DNA from: Toxorhynchites rutilus septentrionalis
Lineage: Eukaryota; Arthropoda; Insecta; Diptera; Culicidae
Reading direction: 5' to 3'
DNA length: 64,000 bases
Assembly: GCF_029784135.1 (NCBI RefSeq)
Contig: NC_073746.1
Location: 113,768,035 to 113,832,034 of the forward strand
Shown: positions 50,001 through 57,050 of the stretch, one piece after another
How positions within the stretch are numbered: position 1 is the stretch's first letter
How the letters are laid out: the number at the start of each line of letters is the position of its first letter
Made by a program: the position numbers and the translations under genes
Notes under the pieces: model-generated
The model's input: the letters and a program-made list of their open reading frames with translations, nothing else
The model's database searches: none
Told to the model about the DNA's origin: nothing

Positions 50001-53000
50001 GTTTGTTTATTTATTGTGCTTAAATATGATAATTTCAGCTGTCCAGTTTCTATAAGACCACTTCAAAATTCATAAGTATTATCAACGAAAAATTAAAAAC
50101 AATCGGCTGATTTACATGTCAATAATTGGCAACCTTGCCATTTCGGCTAATAACCTGGAAAAATCGTTTGTAATACTCTTTACCAAATGCTGCTGAACGA
50201 ATTTCTCGATATTTTTCCATGTTTCCGAAATTGCGACCTTGAGCTCTTCAATCGTGGTGTACCGTTTCCCCTCAGTGTAGATTCTGCGTACAACGATCCC
50301 CCTAAGATTTTCAACAGGATTCAAATCTGAAGAGTGAGCCGACCGGTCCAAAAAAAGTTTTTGTTTTTGGTCCTTAATCCATTGCTTAGTTTCCTTGCTG
50401 ATATAAGTAGTAGCATTGTTTTGCTGGAATGTGATTTTTTGTGACGATATCCACGCAAAAACGGTAGAAGAGAGGATTCCAGAACATGTATGTAATCCTT
50501 GAATGATATGAAAGCTGTGTTGAGTTTTCCGGTTGCACAGAATCCCGCCCAAACCATGCACGAGCCTCCACCAAAATTCCTGGTTGAAAAATAGTGTTCC
50601 TTCTTCCGTAAATCACGCCAATACCCGTTGAAACCATCATGAAACTTTTTTTCGTCAGTGAAGATAACCTATACATTGAAGAACTTTTCGTTACGGTATA
50701 TAGCTAAATGTATTCTTTTGGAAACATTCTTTGTCACAACATACCATGTCCCACTGTCGGTTCATGTGAGCTTTGGCAAAACTCAGACGTCTTCCGATGT
50801 GAGATGGTGTAAGATGAGGAGCTTTAATCTTTTGAACCCTCTTTATGTGAGGATTTTTTACCAAAACTTGACGAATTGTCACCCGAGTAACATTTAAATT
50901 GAAATATTGCTTTATTTGCATAAGCGATTCTGAGGTATTCGAAGCTGTTCTAGCAATTTCCCGCTCATCCCGATCAGAGAGCTTCGATTTGCGTGAAGCT
51001 CTCTCCTCCTTACCGTATCTTTAAGGATTCGTCAAATAATTGAGCACTACTTGATGGGATCGTCCAATCCGACGAGAAATTTCTCTGATACCAAAATTTT
51101 CTTGGTGAAATGCATCGATTTGTCTTTCTTTTCTCTCCTTGAGCACTTTTCCCTTCGGCATTTTCCAGATTTATTAATCAAAACAACTAAAACAACGGAA
51201 AAATGTAACTGGTTTTATAGAAACTTTACGCTTGAAAAAGACAAAAACATTCGTTTACGCTCAGCGCTTGCACACACACATATGAAAATCATGCAGTATA
51301 TGGTAGTCACCAATACCAACACACTAGAATATATGTTGAAGCATTGTTTATTTACAATGGCACGAAGCAGCAAGTTCATGACCTGGTCTTATAGAAGTTG
51401 GACAAAGTGTATCGTCATCATCAGTTGACTCAACAAACTTATTCTCGTCCTTCTTTCGAAGTGTGTTAAGTAATAACTCACCACCTTTGTATGAACGGTA
51501 CTTGAGTAGTCTGCAGTCGTATGACCTGCACATGCCGCTTATCTCATTCACCGAAGAAGACATAAACAGGAAGTCGAGCTGTCTCGAAGCCTGAAAAGGA
51601 GCCGGACCGGATAAGCTACAACTTCCTTTCATAAAGGCATGCGGTTCCTCGCTGGCTTTGTCGTCTACTTTGCTTCTCCACCATTCGCTGAGAGAAGGGC
51701 AATTTATGGAAAACGGCATCAATAATCCCAATTCATAAAGCAGGTCCACGATGTGCAAAGTTAGAGAGAATATTCTATTCTAAGCTGCTTTTCGAAAGTT
51801 TTTGAACGAATGCTGCTTGACCTCAGCTATCCATCTATCCGCTACATCATCGCAAACAAATAACATGAGTTTGTCAAAAAAGAATCTCCTACAACAAACC
51901 TCATGAGCTACGCGTCCCAACTGATTGACAAAATTATGAAACGGTAACCAGTGGACGTTATTTACGTTGACTTTTTGATAGTTTTCGACCGCGTTCCTCA
52001 CGCCCTTGCTGTGGGAAAAAATTAAAAGATACGGGTTTCCACTCTGGTTCACAAATTAGACTAATTCGTATCTGACTGATCGTAATGCATACGTGTGGAT
52101 TGGTTCGCCAGATTCGTCGTTCTTTTCTGTCATCTCTGGCGTACCGCAGGGCAGTCACTTAGGTTCACTTCTCTTTGTACTCTTCATTCATGATATTTGC
52201 GCTGTTTTTAAATCGTCTAAGATGATGTATGCAGACGACCAAAAATTGTTTCGTGTAGTAACATCAACTATGGACTGCTGCTCTTCAAAAAACGCGGAAA
52301 AATCATTAAAAAACATTCATTGCTAAACAATTAGCATCTTCCAGAAGATAATATGTTGTTATCCTCGCTGAAGAGACAAGATTAATTACACGTTTTGAAG
52401 TAGGGATTACACGCTACCAAAGGAATATTTTCTTATAGAAACATTTATTAGAGCTGTTAATACTGTGTGAACTTTGATGGTTGGTATCTGATTTTTTTAT
52501 GTTGAATGCATTTTTTGTCGATTTCAAGTTTTCTAACACTTCTGATTTCGTTGTTCGATGTTCCATGTGTTTATTCGTTCCAACGTTCCAACGCAATGGA
52601 TCTTACCTACTGAAACGTACATTCTCCACCATTCCAATTGTAGGACCTCGAGACTCAAGATAGCGAAGGAGCAACCACTCCAGGCGGAACTAGAAGAGGA
52701 AACGAGAAAGCTGTGTTAGCCCGTGTGTGGGGCAATTTTGACACAAGGTATTTTGTACTCTATTTCGGGAGCAATTTTAAATCAAAACCATACCTCTTGC
52801 AGATACATGAAGCCTTTGCTGACCCATTCACGGCCTACACTACTGGAAACATTACCAGTGTGTATGAGTCCCATCGCAAGGCTTCTGACAACCACCGAGC
52901 AGCTCACCCAGGTATGGATTATTCACGGATGTGATTTCAAGTATCAGTATATACTCATGCGGTTGAATTATTCCAGGAGGGCCCAACGAGACGTGCCGAC

Positions 53001-53970
53001 TCAGACTCGGATCTGTGCATTGATGACGATGATCGCACATCACGGGGCGATGGCAGTCTTCGACGCAACTCAATCAACCGCGTAAGTATACGCCTTGTTT
53101 CGGATGACCGTACTATTTTTGCGAGCTATAAGAATCGCGACTGAATGTATTTTCGAGCATAGTGAATGCTTTCTACCAAATGCCACAACACTTAACATAC
53201 ACATTTACAATAACCGAATGATGGATAGAATAAAATAAGTAGTATTTTCTGTTGGTACTGCCAGACAAAACTAAACACTAAAAGATATTCAACGAATTTA
53301 GTTCTCGGAGTATCGGAATGATCTACTAACATTTGCAAACAAAAATATGAAAATATGTGATTGGTACCGATGGTTAAGACAATTTACTACTTACATTTGA
53401 TATTTTAGTGACGAGTGCAATCCACCTCGAATAACAAATTCCTAGTATAGTTCAGTATTGCAATCGTCATGGTTATATTTCACAGGCAAATATTTTCTTT
53501 TGATTTTCTTTCTATTTTTCTATACCTTGAATTAACTGATCGCATGCACGCCCTGCCACTCGCGTCACGAATGTCGGTATGGATCTCGTTGATAAAAATT
53601 AAAAAAAAAACAAAACTAATACGGAAACACTTACATGCTTGAAAACAATAATGACACCCACTAATTTACGTTCGAATCGTTGTTTGGAAACACACTACCT
53701 ACCCATGCTACTAGCAGAGTGCCGCTCAAGAAGCGAACGATAGCCTGCATTTGTGTCATACATTAGGCAATAATTTTATGTAAAATAGCGTCTACACGAA
53801 GCGGTTGAGGTTCCTTCCTTGTAAGTTTTGGTTTGCATGTTTTTAGTTTTGTAGCTTTTTCTTTCGCCCCATTTCGATTGGTTTTGTTTGTAAATTAGTT
53901 TCGTTTATTTCTTTTCGTTTATTGTATCATTTTTGTTCCTTAATTTCAGCCCAAAGTGAGAAAACAGTAG
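13804..53970 (+). CDS. NHE8: NHE8-type sodium/hydrogen exchanger (complete, 13 exons)
   Basis: Exons: 13804-14077, 38881-39197, 39258-39544, 39607-39854, 39906-40108, 40169-40280, 40339-40492, 44101-44152, 44761-44820, 52644-52747, 52803-52911, 52977-53081 and 53950-53970 (TAG). They total 2046 nt, so 681 residues, with every GT-AG junction keeping frame. It is a polytopic membrane antiporter of the CPA1 family that swaps Na+ or K+ for H+. Family signatures present are [15 protein letters not shown] (TM4 region), [14 protein letters not shown] (the ND ion-binding pair) and [13 protein letters not shown]. An N-terminal hydrophobic segment could be a signal anchor. The hydrophilic tail aligns with NHE8 ([16 protein letters not shown]). 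Known NHE8 members act in epithelial apical and endosomal/Golgi membranes. ATG 13804 is chosen because the frame upstream has only a GTG. The two smallest tail exons are the least certain. Confidence 0.9.
14236..15059. other. Start of NHE8 intron 1, no recognised feature
   Basis: AT-rich sequence without conserved protein signals. A minus-strand open frame at 14437-14778 shows no recognisable domain and is treated as chance. Confidence 0.4.
15060..15490 (-). pseudogene. pogo/Tigger-like (CENP-B family) transposase C-terminal remnant
   Basis: On the minus strand the translation gives [19 protein letters not shown], then after a stop [38 protein letters not shown]. This matches the order seen after the DDE core in pogo/Tigger-like transposases (PLKRxWRxIL..WK, then N-LISGFRKCGIYP). 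The catalytic core is absent, and stops are present at 15380 and further out. It is a dead fragment in NHE8 intron 1. Confidence 0.6.
15601..16845 (-). mobile_element. Helitron-like non-autonomous element, copy 2
   Basis: Same family as 10303-11548 in reverse orientation. The 3' end at 15601 reads (minus) GAAGTTTGCCGGGTCAGGTAG, with the final CTAG changed to GTAG. The 5' end near 16800-16845 has CTGTCTGTCTGTCTG text and a short TATATA run. Three to four internal ~143-bp units lie at 16230-16700 with the same CTCTCTAAGGGGGG-type hairpins. The TA run is far shorter than in copy 1. Confidence 0.6.
16846..17675 (+). pseudogene. mariner transposase, 5' part, fused to Tc1 DNA
   Basis: From about 17027, broken frames read [16 protein letters not shown], then [51 protein letters not shown] and [10 protein letters not shown]. 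After a frameshift in an A run comes [30 protein letters not shown], and [28 protein letters not shown]. This is a mariner (D,D34D) transposase. The first catalytic Asp of the TGDEKW motif is His. In-frame stops and the frameshift also kill it. The match stops at about 17672 and continues as Tc1 sequence. Confidence 0.75.
17676..18245 (+). pseudogene. Tc1-family transposase, 3' part and end
   Basis: Reads SSQKFTFQ, stop, [18 protein letters not shown], then [40 protein letters not shown] and [11 protein letters not shown]. It is homologous to the C-terminal third of the Tc1 element at 49861-51409, and downstream non-coding DNA matches that element's end region to about 18240. The final Glu of the DDE triad (PVEN) is kept and the second acidic position is lost. 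No 5' Tc1 end is present here. Confidence 0.75.
18246..18790. other. NHE8 intron 1, no recognised feature
   Basis: A short stretch near 18376-18480 could encode [19 protein letters not shown] residues in broken frames, but I cannot assign it. Nothing else was recognised. Confidence 0.3.
18790..19140. repeat. Dispersed repeat, related copies at 21.4-22.4 and 23.7-24.4 kb
   Basis: Segments such as ATCAGGATAGCTTATATT, TCTTTCGTCATCTTTCA, TTGCTTGGTAGTAGCTCATA and CAGAGTATGACTTTCTT recur near 23704-24070 and 21466-21530. The order is the same but similarity is patchy. The retrotransposon starting near 19140 interrupts this copy. The nearby hAT-type C-terminus at 22.6-22.9 kb suggests the family may be hAT-derived (inference). 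Confidence 0.45.
19140..21370 (+). mobile_element. I-clade-like non-LTR retrotransposon, 5'-truncated, with RT and RNase H
   Basis: The RT begins with [10 protein letters not shown] (first Asp) near 19206. It continues after a frameshift through [17 protein letters not shown] and QLADDG (YADD box) to a frame break near 19700. An RNase H domain then follows with all four acidic positions visible: [32 protein letters not shown] and [10 protein letters not shown] single TAG at 20511 interrupts the frame, which continues to 20897 with a C-x-C..H..H..C motif ([17 protein letters not shown]). RT followed by RNase H marks the I/LOA group. The 3' UTR seems to run to about 21370, before an A-rich stretch. 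Confidence 0.75.
21430..22600. repeat. Repeat-derived intron sequence with short palindromes
   Basis: 21466-21530 and 22200-22400 resemble parts of the 18.8-kb and 24-kb repeats. 21799-21836 is a near-perfect palindrome (TTTTAATGTCATTTGACATT core), and AATGTCATATGACATT occurs near 22088. Not coding. Confidence 0.4.
22602..22880 (-). pseudogene. hAT transposase C-terminal dimerisation domain remnant
   Basis: Minus-strand translation carries [54 protein letters not shown], the typical hAT C-terminal pattern (hydrophobic stretch, S/A-S-VER-F-S, NR-L). The rest of the transposase is not visible, so this is a fragment. Confidence 0.7.
23405..25785 (+). repeat. Dispersed GACGTAGGACTAC repeat, copy with expanded minisatellite and inserts
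   Basis: Starts with GATATAACCGCAAGGTTGAC and GTGGGACTAC at 23420-23450. It ends near 25785 with GACGTAGTCCCACGTC. It is longer than the ~0.9-kb copies because a segment related to the 18.8-kb repeat (23700-24400) and a five-unit minisatellite lie inside. Confidence 0.5.
25092..25560 (+). repeat. Minisatellite, five units of 82-94 bp
   Basis: The unit holds CCGATTTCC, a GGATTTGAAG-type box, CTGTGTTAGGGAAACACATT and CGGAACAAAAAT. The TGTGTTAGGG box recurs at about 25131, 25225, 25308, 25401 and 25495. Single units occur at about 6525-6575 (degenerate) and 29695-29755 (inverse) in other copies of the host repeat. Confidence 0.85.
25786..28780. other. NHE8 intron 1, mostly unrecognised AT-rich sequence
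   Basis: No convincing gene. 26191-26248 has a 14-bp inverted repeat (GAATACAAACATGT) around a ~30-base loop. Minus-strand frames at 26122-26442 have no known domain. The rest shows nothing I can name. Confidence 0.4.
28782..28965 (+). pseudogene. mariner transposase C-terminal fragment
   Basis: Encodes [32 protein letters not shown], matching the third-Asp region of mariner transposases (SPDLxPxDFxLFPKLK). Only this piece remains. Confidence 0.6.
29400..30287 (-). repeat. Dispersed GACGTAGGACTAC repeat, copy in reverse orientation
   Basis: The reverse complement starts at 30287 with GGTTATACCTATTATATAAC and TGACGTAGGACTGCC, and ends near 29403 with GACGCAGTCCTACGTC. It aligns with 5945-6840 over long stretches and carries a single minisatellite unit near 29695-29755. 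It lies just downstream of the nested protease gene. Confidence 0.6.
30318..30323 (-). terminator. Possible poly(A) signal of the nested protease gene
   Basis: AATAAA on the minus strand about 155 bases beyond the TGA at 30476-30478. No closer signal is seen. Confidence 0.35.
30476..32531 (-). CDS. Secreted trypsin-like protease with dead second protease domain and C-terminal CLIP domain
   Basis: Three exons: 32017-32531, 31435-31945 and 30476-31372, totalling 1923 nt (640 aa), with GT-AG borders in frame. After a signal peptide ([19 protein letters not shown]) comes a first S1 domain with the full triad: VLTAAHC (His), NDLALIE (Asp) and [10 protein letters not shown] (Ser). The D six residues before Ser predicts cleavage after Arg/Lys. 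The second S1 domain is inactive: His is lost (LTTASC), Asp is kept (NDLALLR), and the Ser motif is IDQGGAF. The C-terminus carries six cysteines (C..C..C..C..CC, from FTPCTTKAG to FCCP), the CLIP pattern, which normally precedes the protease. CLIP proteases and their homologues act in haemolymph immune cascades such as Toll and melanization. An immune role here is inference. The gene lies antisense inside NHE8 intron 1. Confidence 0.85.
32591..32599 (-). promoter_or_regulatory. TATA box of the nested protease gene
   Basis: Minus strand reads GGTATATAAGTCC. Initiator-like ACAGT and TCAGT lie about 30-42 bases downstream. That places transcription start after the in-frame ATG at 32582 and supports ATG 32531 (context CAACAATG) as the real start, giving a compact signal peptide. 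Confidence 0.5.
32632..33150. other. Upstream region of nested protease gene, nothing recognised
   Basis: No conserved coding signal or repeat border was seen in this stretch. Confidence 0.3.
33150..33345 (+). repeat. Dispersed repeat, copy 1 of a pair
   Basis: Shares GGTTTGTC.AGTCG, AACATATAAAT.AAATTGT, TTTTTCATGATT.ACAGTAG and CCTTCTATTGGTGTCAA with 56830-57050 in the same order. The copies are diverged and non-coding. Confidence 0.55.
33346..35540. other. AT-rich intron sequence, nothing recognised
   Basis: Long T- and A-rich DNA inside NHE8 intron 1. Short open frames (for example minus 34251-34493 and plus 34632-34856) have no recognisable content. Confidence 0.4.
35545..37474 (+). mobile_element. 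Helitron-like element, copy 3, diverged and interrupted
   Basis: Contains repeated boxes of the same family (TGCATAACTCGAGAACTAAT, GGGGGCAATAAA, CTCTCAAAGGG) and ends at 37474 with GACAAGTTTGTCGGGGCAACTAG, a variant of the usual 3' end. The TA-rich 5' end is missing. A foreign stretch ending in an AAGCTC tandem run (37310-37333) splits the last unit. Confidence 0.5.
36900..37333 (+). mobile_element. Non-LTR retrotransposon 3' tail with AAGCTC repeats
   Basis: The text from about 37060 (GCGACCCTTCTGGCCTTCGG) to AAGCTCAAGCTCAAGCTC at 37310-37333 has the look of a LINE 3' UTR that ends in a short tandem repeat. It is followed at once by Helitron-unit sequence (CTTCTGCATAACTCGAGA). The left border is not fixed, and the clade is unknown. 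Confidence 0.45.
38060..38745 (+). pseudogene. mariner transposase, 5' part, truncated
   Basis: From about 38220, [20 protein letters not shown] leads, after frameshifts, to [20 protein letters not shown], then [38 protein letters not shown] and [17 protein letters not shown], where the first catalytic Asp is kept. The rest of the core is missing. It lies about 140 bases before NHE8 exon 2. Confidence 0.75.
38881..40492 (+). CDS. NHE8: NHE8 exons 2-7: the ion-transport core
   Basis: Six exons with five introns of 49-62 bases. They encode [11 protein letters not shown], an extracellular loop with N-glycosylation sites (NQS, NKT), [14 protein letters not shown], the [14 protein letters not shown] helix, the AEAAELTG segment, [20 protein letters not shown] and [13 protein letters not shown]. 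Exon 7 can end at the donor CC|GTAATG at 40493. If that donor is not used, TAA at 40494-40496 stops translation at once after LKIP. Confidence 0.92.
40828..41118. repeat. 36-bp inverted repeat around ~220 bp
   Basis: CCGTACATCGGAAGATGGGC ACTTTTATAGGGAAAA at 40828-40863 is mirrored at 41083-41118 with one change. This may be a small MITE or hairpin inside the host element. The interior has no coding signal. Confidence 0.75.
41326..42648 (-). mobile_element. RLE-type non-LTR retrotransposon, 3' 440 codons intact
   Basis: One unbroken 440-codon minus-strand frame. It starts in the thumb of a reverse transcriptase ([53 protein letters not shown]). It then carries a CCHC motif ([18 protein letters not shown]) and a restriction-like endonuclease segment ([10 protein letters not shown], then [23 protein letters not shown]), where the PD, D and K residues are visible. 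This order is typical of R2/R4/Dong/NeSL-type elements. The upstream RT is missing (5' truncation). The lack of stops suggests recent insertion. The 3' UTR extends to about 41210. Confidence 0.75.
42772..43884 (+). mobile_element. mariner element, complete ends, dead transposase
   Basis: 27-bp identical inverted ends (GGCTGTCAAAAAAGTCCTGC..) flanked by TA on both sides. The transposase reads [18 protein letters not shown], stop, [60 protein letters not shown] and WVPHTLTQ. A deletion then removes the first-Asp region, and a shifted frame continues [32 protein letters not shown] (second Asp) and [13 protein letters not shown] (third Asp). Ends could still be recognised in trans; the protein cannot work. 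Confidence 0.85.
44101..44820 (+). CDS. NHE8: NHE8 exons 8 and 9: start of the cytoplasmic tail
   Basis: Exon 8 (44101-44152) encodes [17 protein letters not shown], matching the IxVGVD junction after the last membrane helix of NHE8. Exon 9 (44761-44820) encodes [20 protein letters not shown] with acceptor TCCTCAG and donor GTAAGA. Exon 9 is less certain. It is in phase 0 at both ends, so it could be skipped without a frame change. Confidence 0.7.
45110..46100. repeat. Inverted pair inside NHE8 intron 9
   Basis: GCCCAAATATGTATGGTTGAC at 45118-45138 is mirrored at 46074-46094 with two changes, about 935 bases apart. A related fragment occurs near 44341-44385. This could be the edges of a MITE-like element. 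The minus-strand frames between (45344-45589, 45671-45910) have no known domain. Confidence 0.4.
46100..47760. other. NHE8 intron 9, nothing recognised
   Basis: AT-rich; short open frames at 46041-46427, 46484-46834 and 47166-47474 lack recognisable domains. Confidence 0.4.
47785..48030 (+). pseudogene. Small transposon-derived coding remnant (uncertain)
   Basis: One frame reads [42 protein letters not shown], stop, then [19 protein letters not shown]. It resembles the start of a repeated insect open frame of the type RNSGxxYxxxxGKxVPAK..C.CKRKC. The match is short and broken by a stop, so the assignment is weak. Confidence 0.3.
48040..49090. other. NHE8 intron 9, nothing recognised
   Basis: No gene or clear repeat found in this stretch. 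Confidence 0.35.
49100..49860 (+). mobile_element. Jockey/CR1-like non-LTR retrotransposon, left part (before Tc1 insert)
   Basis: Broken plus-strand frames include [33 protein letters not shown] and [18 protein letters not shown], the linker between endonuclease and reverse transcriptase in Jockey/CR1-type ORF2. The frame resumes after the Tc1 element at 51411. Confidence 0.6.
49861..51409 (-). mobile_element. Tc1-family transposon with inverted ends, decayed transposase
   Basis: Ends CACTTTGTCCAACTTCTATA at 49861 and its mirror at 51409, with TA to the right (TG at the left, probably a mutated TA). The minus strand carries [39 protein letters not shown]-type second HTH, then [31 protein letters not shown] (second Asp changed to Asn) and [20 protein letters not shown]. 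Frames are broken several times. Total length is ~1.55 kb, normal for Tc1. It is inserted into the retrotransposon. Confidence 0.85.
51411..52330 (+). mobile_element. Jockey/CR1-like retrotransposon, right part with RT
   Basis: Directly after the Tc1 end one frame reads [36 protein letters not shown], then a stop, [52 protein letters not shown] and [15 protein letters not shown] (YADD box). Several frameshifts and stops are present. It ends without a 3' UTR about 300 bases before NHE8 exon 10. Confidence 0.75.
52644..53081 (+). CDS. NHE8: NHE8 exons 10-12: cytoplasmic tail
   Basis: Exons 52644-52747, 52803-52911 and 52977-53081. They encode an acidic piece, [40 protein letters not shown], and a Ser/Asp-rich end ([20 protein letters not shown]). 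The KPLLTH..P.L..TLP..C.PIA block is the NHE8 tail signature. RRNSINR near the end fits a basophilic-kinase site (inference). Confidence 0.85.
53950..53970 (+). CDS. NHE8: NHE8 candidate terminal exon
   Basis: Acceptor CCTTAATTTCAG followed in phase by PKVRKQ and TAG. It is a very short exon, and a more distal last exon cannot be excluded. It is chosen because it closes the frame at the first good acceptor. Confidence 0.5.
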   Translation, partial: PKVRKQ

Positions 53971-54289
53971 GGTATGTCTAATTATTTTTTTGAGCCGTTT
54001 GAGACAATATCAAGATAGAGAGCGAATGGAAATGATCGAATCATGTTCTTTTTTCCTAAAGGCGAACGCGATTATAAGTATTATTTGGCCAAATATGTAG
54101 ATATTTGTATAGTTTATGTAAGCACTTGGATTCAGTTTAAAAACGTTTAATAATAAGGATCGTTACAATATCGCAGATACAGGCAGGATATAATCATGAA
54201 AGAAGCATGATCAAATTACGTTACATTATCTCTACTTCCCTTTAGATCGGTGGTACTCAACCTTTTTTTTCAGAGGGGCACAAACACAA

Positions 54290-54295
54290 AATAAA
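54290..54295 (+). terminator. NHE8: Possible NHE8 poly(A) signal
   Basis: First AATAAA after the TAG at 53970, 320 bases downstream, at the edge of repeat sequence. Confidence 0.3.
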
Positions 54296-54567
54296 GTAAA
54301 GAAGGGTGGTGTATAAGACACGACCGCATTGTTAACGTAGGGCTGCGAAATTATAAATAGCGAGAAAAAAAATATTATAAAAAATCAAGAATTAAGCTCT
54401 TTACTATAAACAATTCGTAGCACTGACAAGGACTACCAAATGAATGAATGATTTCACTGAGTGAGGGGCGTGAAAGTTCCGCGAAGTAAAGAAAAACGCC
54501 AATTTGAGTAGATTTTAAAATTAACTCTCAAAATTAACATGCACTGTTGATTGCTCGCTGTCTAGAG

Positions 54568-55497
54568 CAGTGGTGGCCAGGTATAGACATGGCCGCATCA
54601 GAATTTTCATTAACTTTTATTAAAGGTATAAAAGTATCCAGAATTAATATTTTTGGCAAATTATTCACGTAGATTCGAAATCGCTGAGGCTAGTCGTTAC
54701 TCACTGCAGATTCTCGATGGAGTTCTTTGACGATTGATAATTCCAATCAGAACTCCACAGTCATGCTCCTCCAACTTGACCCAAAGTAAATAATCCGATG
54801 GGTTGGCAAATGGCCAATCATTTGCGGAAATGAAATCTGGTAGGTTTGTGGCTAGTCTCGTTTTTTAACTGTTCTAGGAGTTTTCTGAATCGTTCCAAAC
54901 ATATCCGCTTCAATATGGGCGTCAATTATTGACTCACACATCGATGTTCGCACCAGTTAATTTATATAGTTGATTTCGACTGATGAACGCTTTTGTTTCC
55001 GAAGAAAATTGCGTTGAACGCGTTCATGAATAACATAGATAACATCGTGCAGTCGTACCGACCTCGGACGTCCCTATTTGGGCCTATCGCCCACATCAGC
55101 TGTTTCTTTGTACTGTTTTAGTGTACGAAAGATGAATCGTTCATTGATAGAAAACGGTTTGGGCAGTTCGTAGATATGTTTTGACGTTTTCCCGCACTTT
55201 AATAACGTGACAATTGACACCGTTTCGATTTCGCTCGAACTTCTTTCCTTGAACCATTTTATCTAAATCAGCTTGAATGTGAAAGATAGCGATGCAAAGC
55301 TTGTTTTCCAAATGACTGTCAGTGATTTGATCCTTGACTTTGATTTCACTTCTTTCAGAACTGAAACAACTGCTAACAATTTGTGGATTCAAACAAAGAA
55401 GTAATAAAATGAGCATGTTTTATCAGTTCTGAAATCGCGCTAGAAAGAAGAGCTAGTAGCTAGTAGTAATCCAAGACATCATGGTTGGCCACCACTG
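54568..55497 (-). mobile_element. Non-autonomous hAT element with 8-bp target duplication
   Basis: Terminal CAGTGGTGGCCA at 54568 is mirrored at 55497. GTCTAGAG flanks both sides (54560-54567 and 55498-55505), the 8-bp duplication expected of hAT. On the minus strand, 55141-55416 keeps a hAT/ZBED-like C-terminal segment (DSHLENKLCIAIFHIQADLD KMVQGKKF). About 930 bp in all, internally deleted. Confidence 0.85.
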
Positions 55498-56829
55498 GTC
55501 TAGAGCGACACTGAAACACTGAACTTCCTGAATAAACAAGTTGTTTCTCTGTATCTCTTAGTGAAATCTCATTTCCAATACTCCTAAAGCAACGCTCCAA
55601 AGAACACTCAGAACAAGTGTCTTAGAATATCAACAAATATCCACGAGTAACGAATATGATTTGTTTCAGTGTTAATGACTTTCATTCAGCTTGAAACTCA
55701 CTGCCCTCATTATATTGATGACAATAACAAACGAGTTCATTTTGTTCATATCGGTAATGCATGAACAAATTTGCTATGATGAATGTATGCGGCCTTGAGT
55801 AGGGTTCATAACTTCGCTGGTATTTATACTTTGAATGTCAAAAGCAACAAATTGATATTCATCACATTCGAAACGAAATTCGTTCTGGCAGTGAATTTAT
55901 TTGGCGAGACGGTACCAACGGCATATGCAGAACGGATGCAATGAGTGGTTGTAGCTAACGTCAAGTGATTTGCGACATCGGGAACAGCTGATATTCATTT
56001 GGCTAAAATGAAATTCAATTCCGACGTCTTCAATAATCAAGACGAAAATGACACTGGGTGGAAAAATAAACTTCAAAACATATTGAAGAACAAAAGTTCA
56101 TTTGCTCATGTTCACTGGTTGTCTGGATCTGTCATTTTGATTTTCGTTTGGAATATTTAGGTTTTCGATGCAACCTAGCCCGAAAATATATGCATTTGAG
56201 CATAGCGAAGATGATTTTTGTCAACACTGCTCAGAGCGACCACAGAATATCCGAACCGAATCGGGTTTGTGGTGGGGTTGCAGCGTTGACAGCCTCCGCC
56301 GCGAAATCAATTTCCATCTTCAGTTTTCCACCGAAAAACGCAGTTCTCACCGCTGAAAAATACCTTCTTTACTCCGGCTTGCAGTGTGTTGCATTTTGAC
56401 AACGCCAGTTTTAACCCGGAAGCAATGCACGAATTCACGGAAATTAATTGATGAACACCGGGTTCATTTTTCTGCCATCGGAAGCCACCAATCCAAAAAC
56501 CATAACGCTAGCAGGAAGCTTGATCAGATACACGTTTCTATGCTCGGGCATGTCTTTTGCCGGGAGAGAACGAGGTTCTGGAATTCGGTATTCGGTATCA
56601 GAATTTGATACGGGATCCAGGGTAAACATGTTCTCGATAGTGAACTTAGAAAATCGGCTTCTTTTACTCACAGCCTATTCTGATATGAATTATAACTTTC
56701 GTGCATGCAAAGAGAATCAAAGCATTGTATGCACTTGAGAAACGAGAACCTTATCTATACGATGGCACAAACGTTAGGGATAATGGGGGCAAAGTCACCG
56801 GCTTGTTTGGTAAGGTGAATGATTTTGGT

Positions 56830-57050
56830 TTGTCCAGTCGCAAATATGATCATGGTTTGTCCACTTTTTTGAATGCTCGAATTCAGCACACCTTTGTCAA
56901 ATCAGGTATTCGAATGTTTCAAAACATATAAATGAAATTGTCTTTTTCATGATTCACAGTAGTTTTAAAGTATATTTTAACGGAATCACATGTTTAAAAG
57001 GATTATGAAATACACCTTCTATTGGTGTCAATGCGTCCCTCATTCGAGCT
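56830..57050 (+). repeat. Dispersed repeat, copy 2 of a pair
   Basis: Partner of 33150-33345: GGTTTGTCCAGTCGCAAATA, AACATATAAATGAAATTGTC, CATGATTCACAGTAG and CCTTCTATTGGTGTCAATGC in the same order. Confidence 0.55.
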
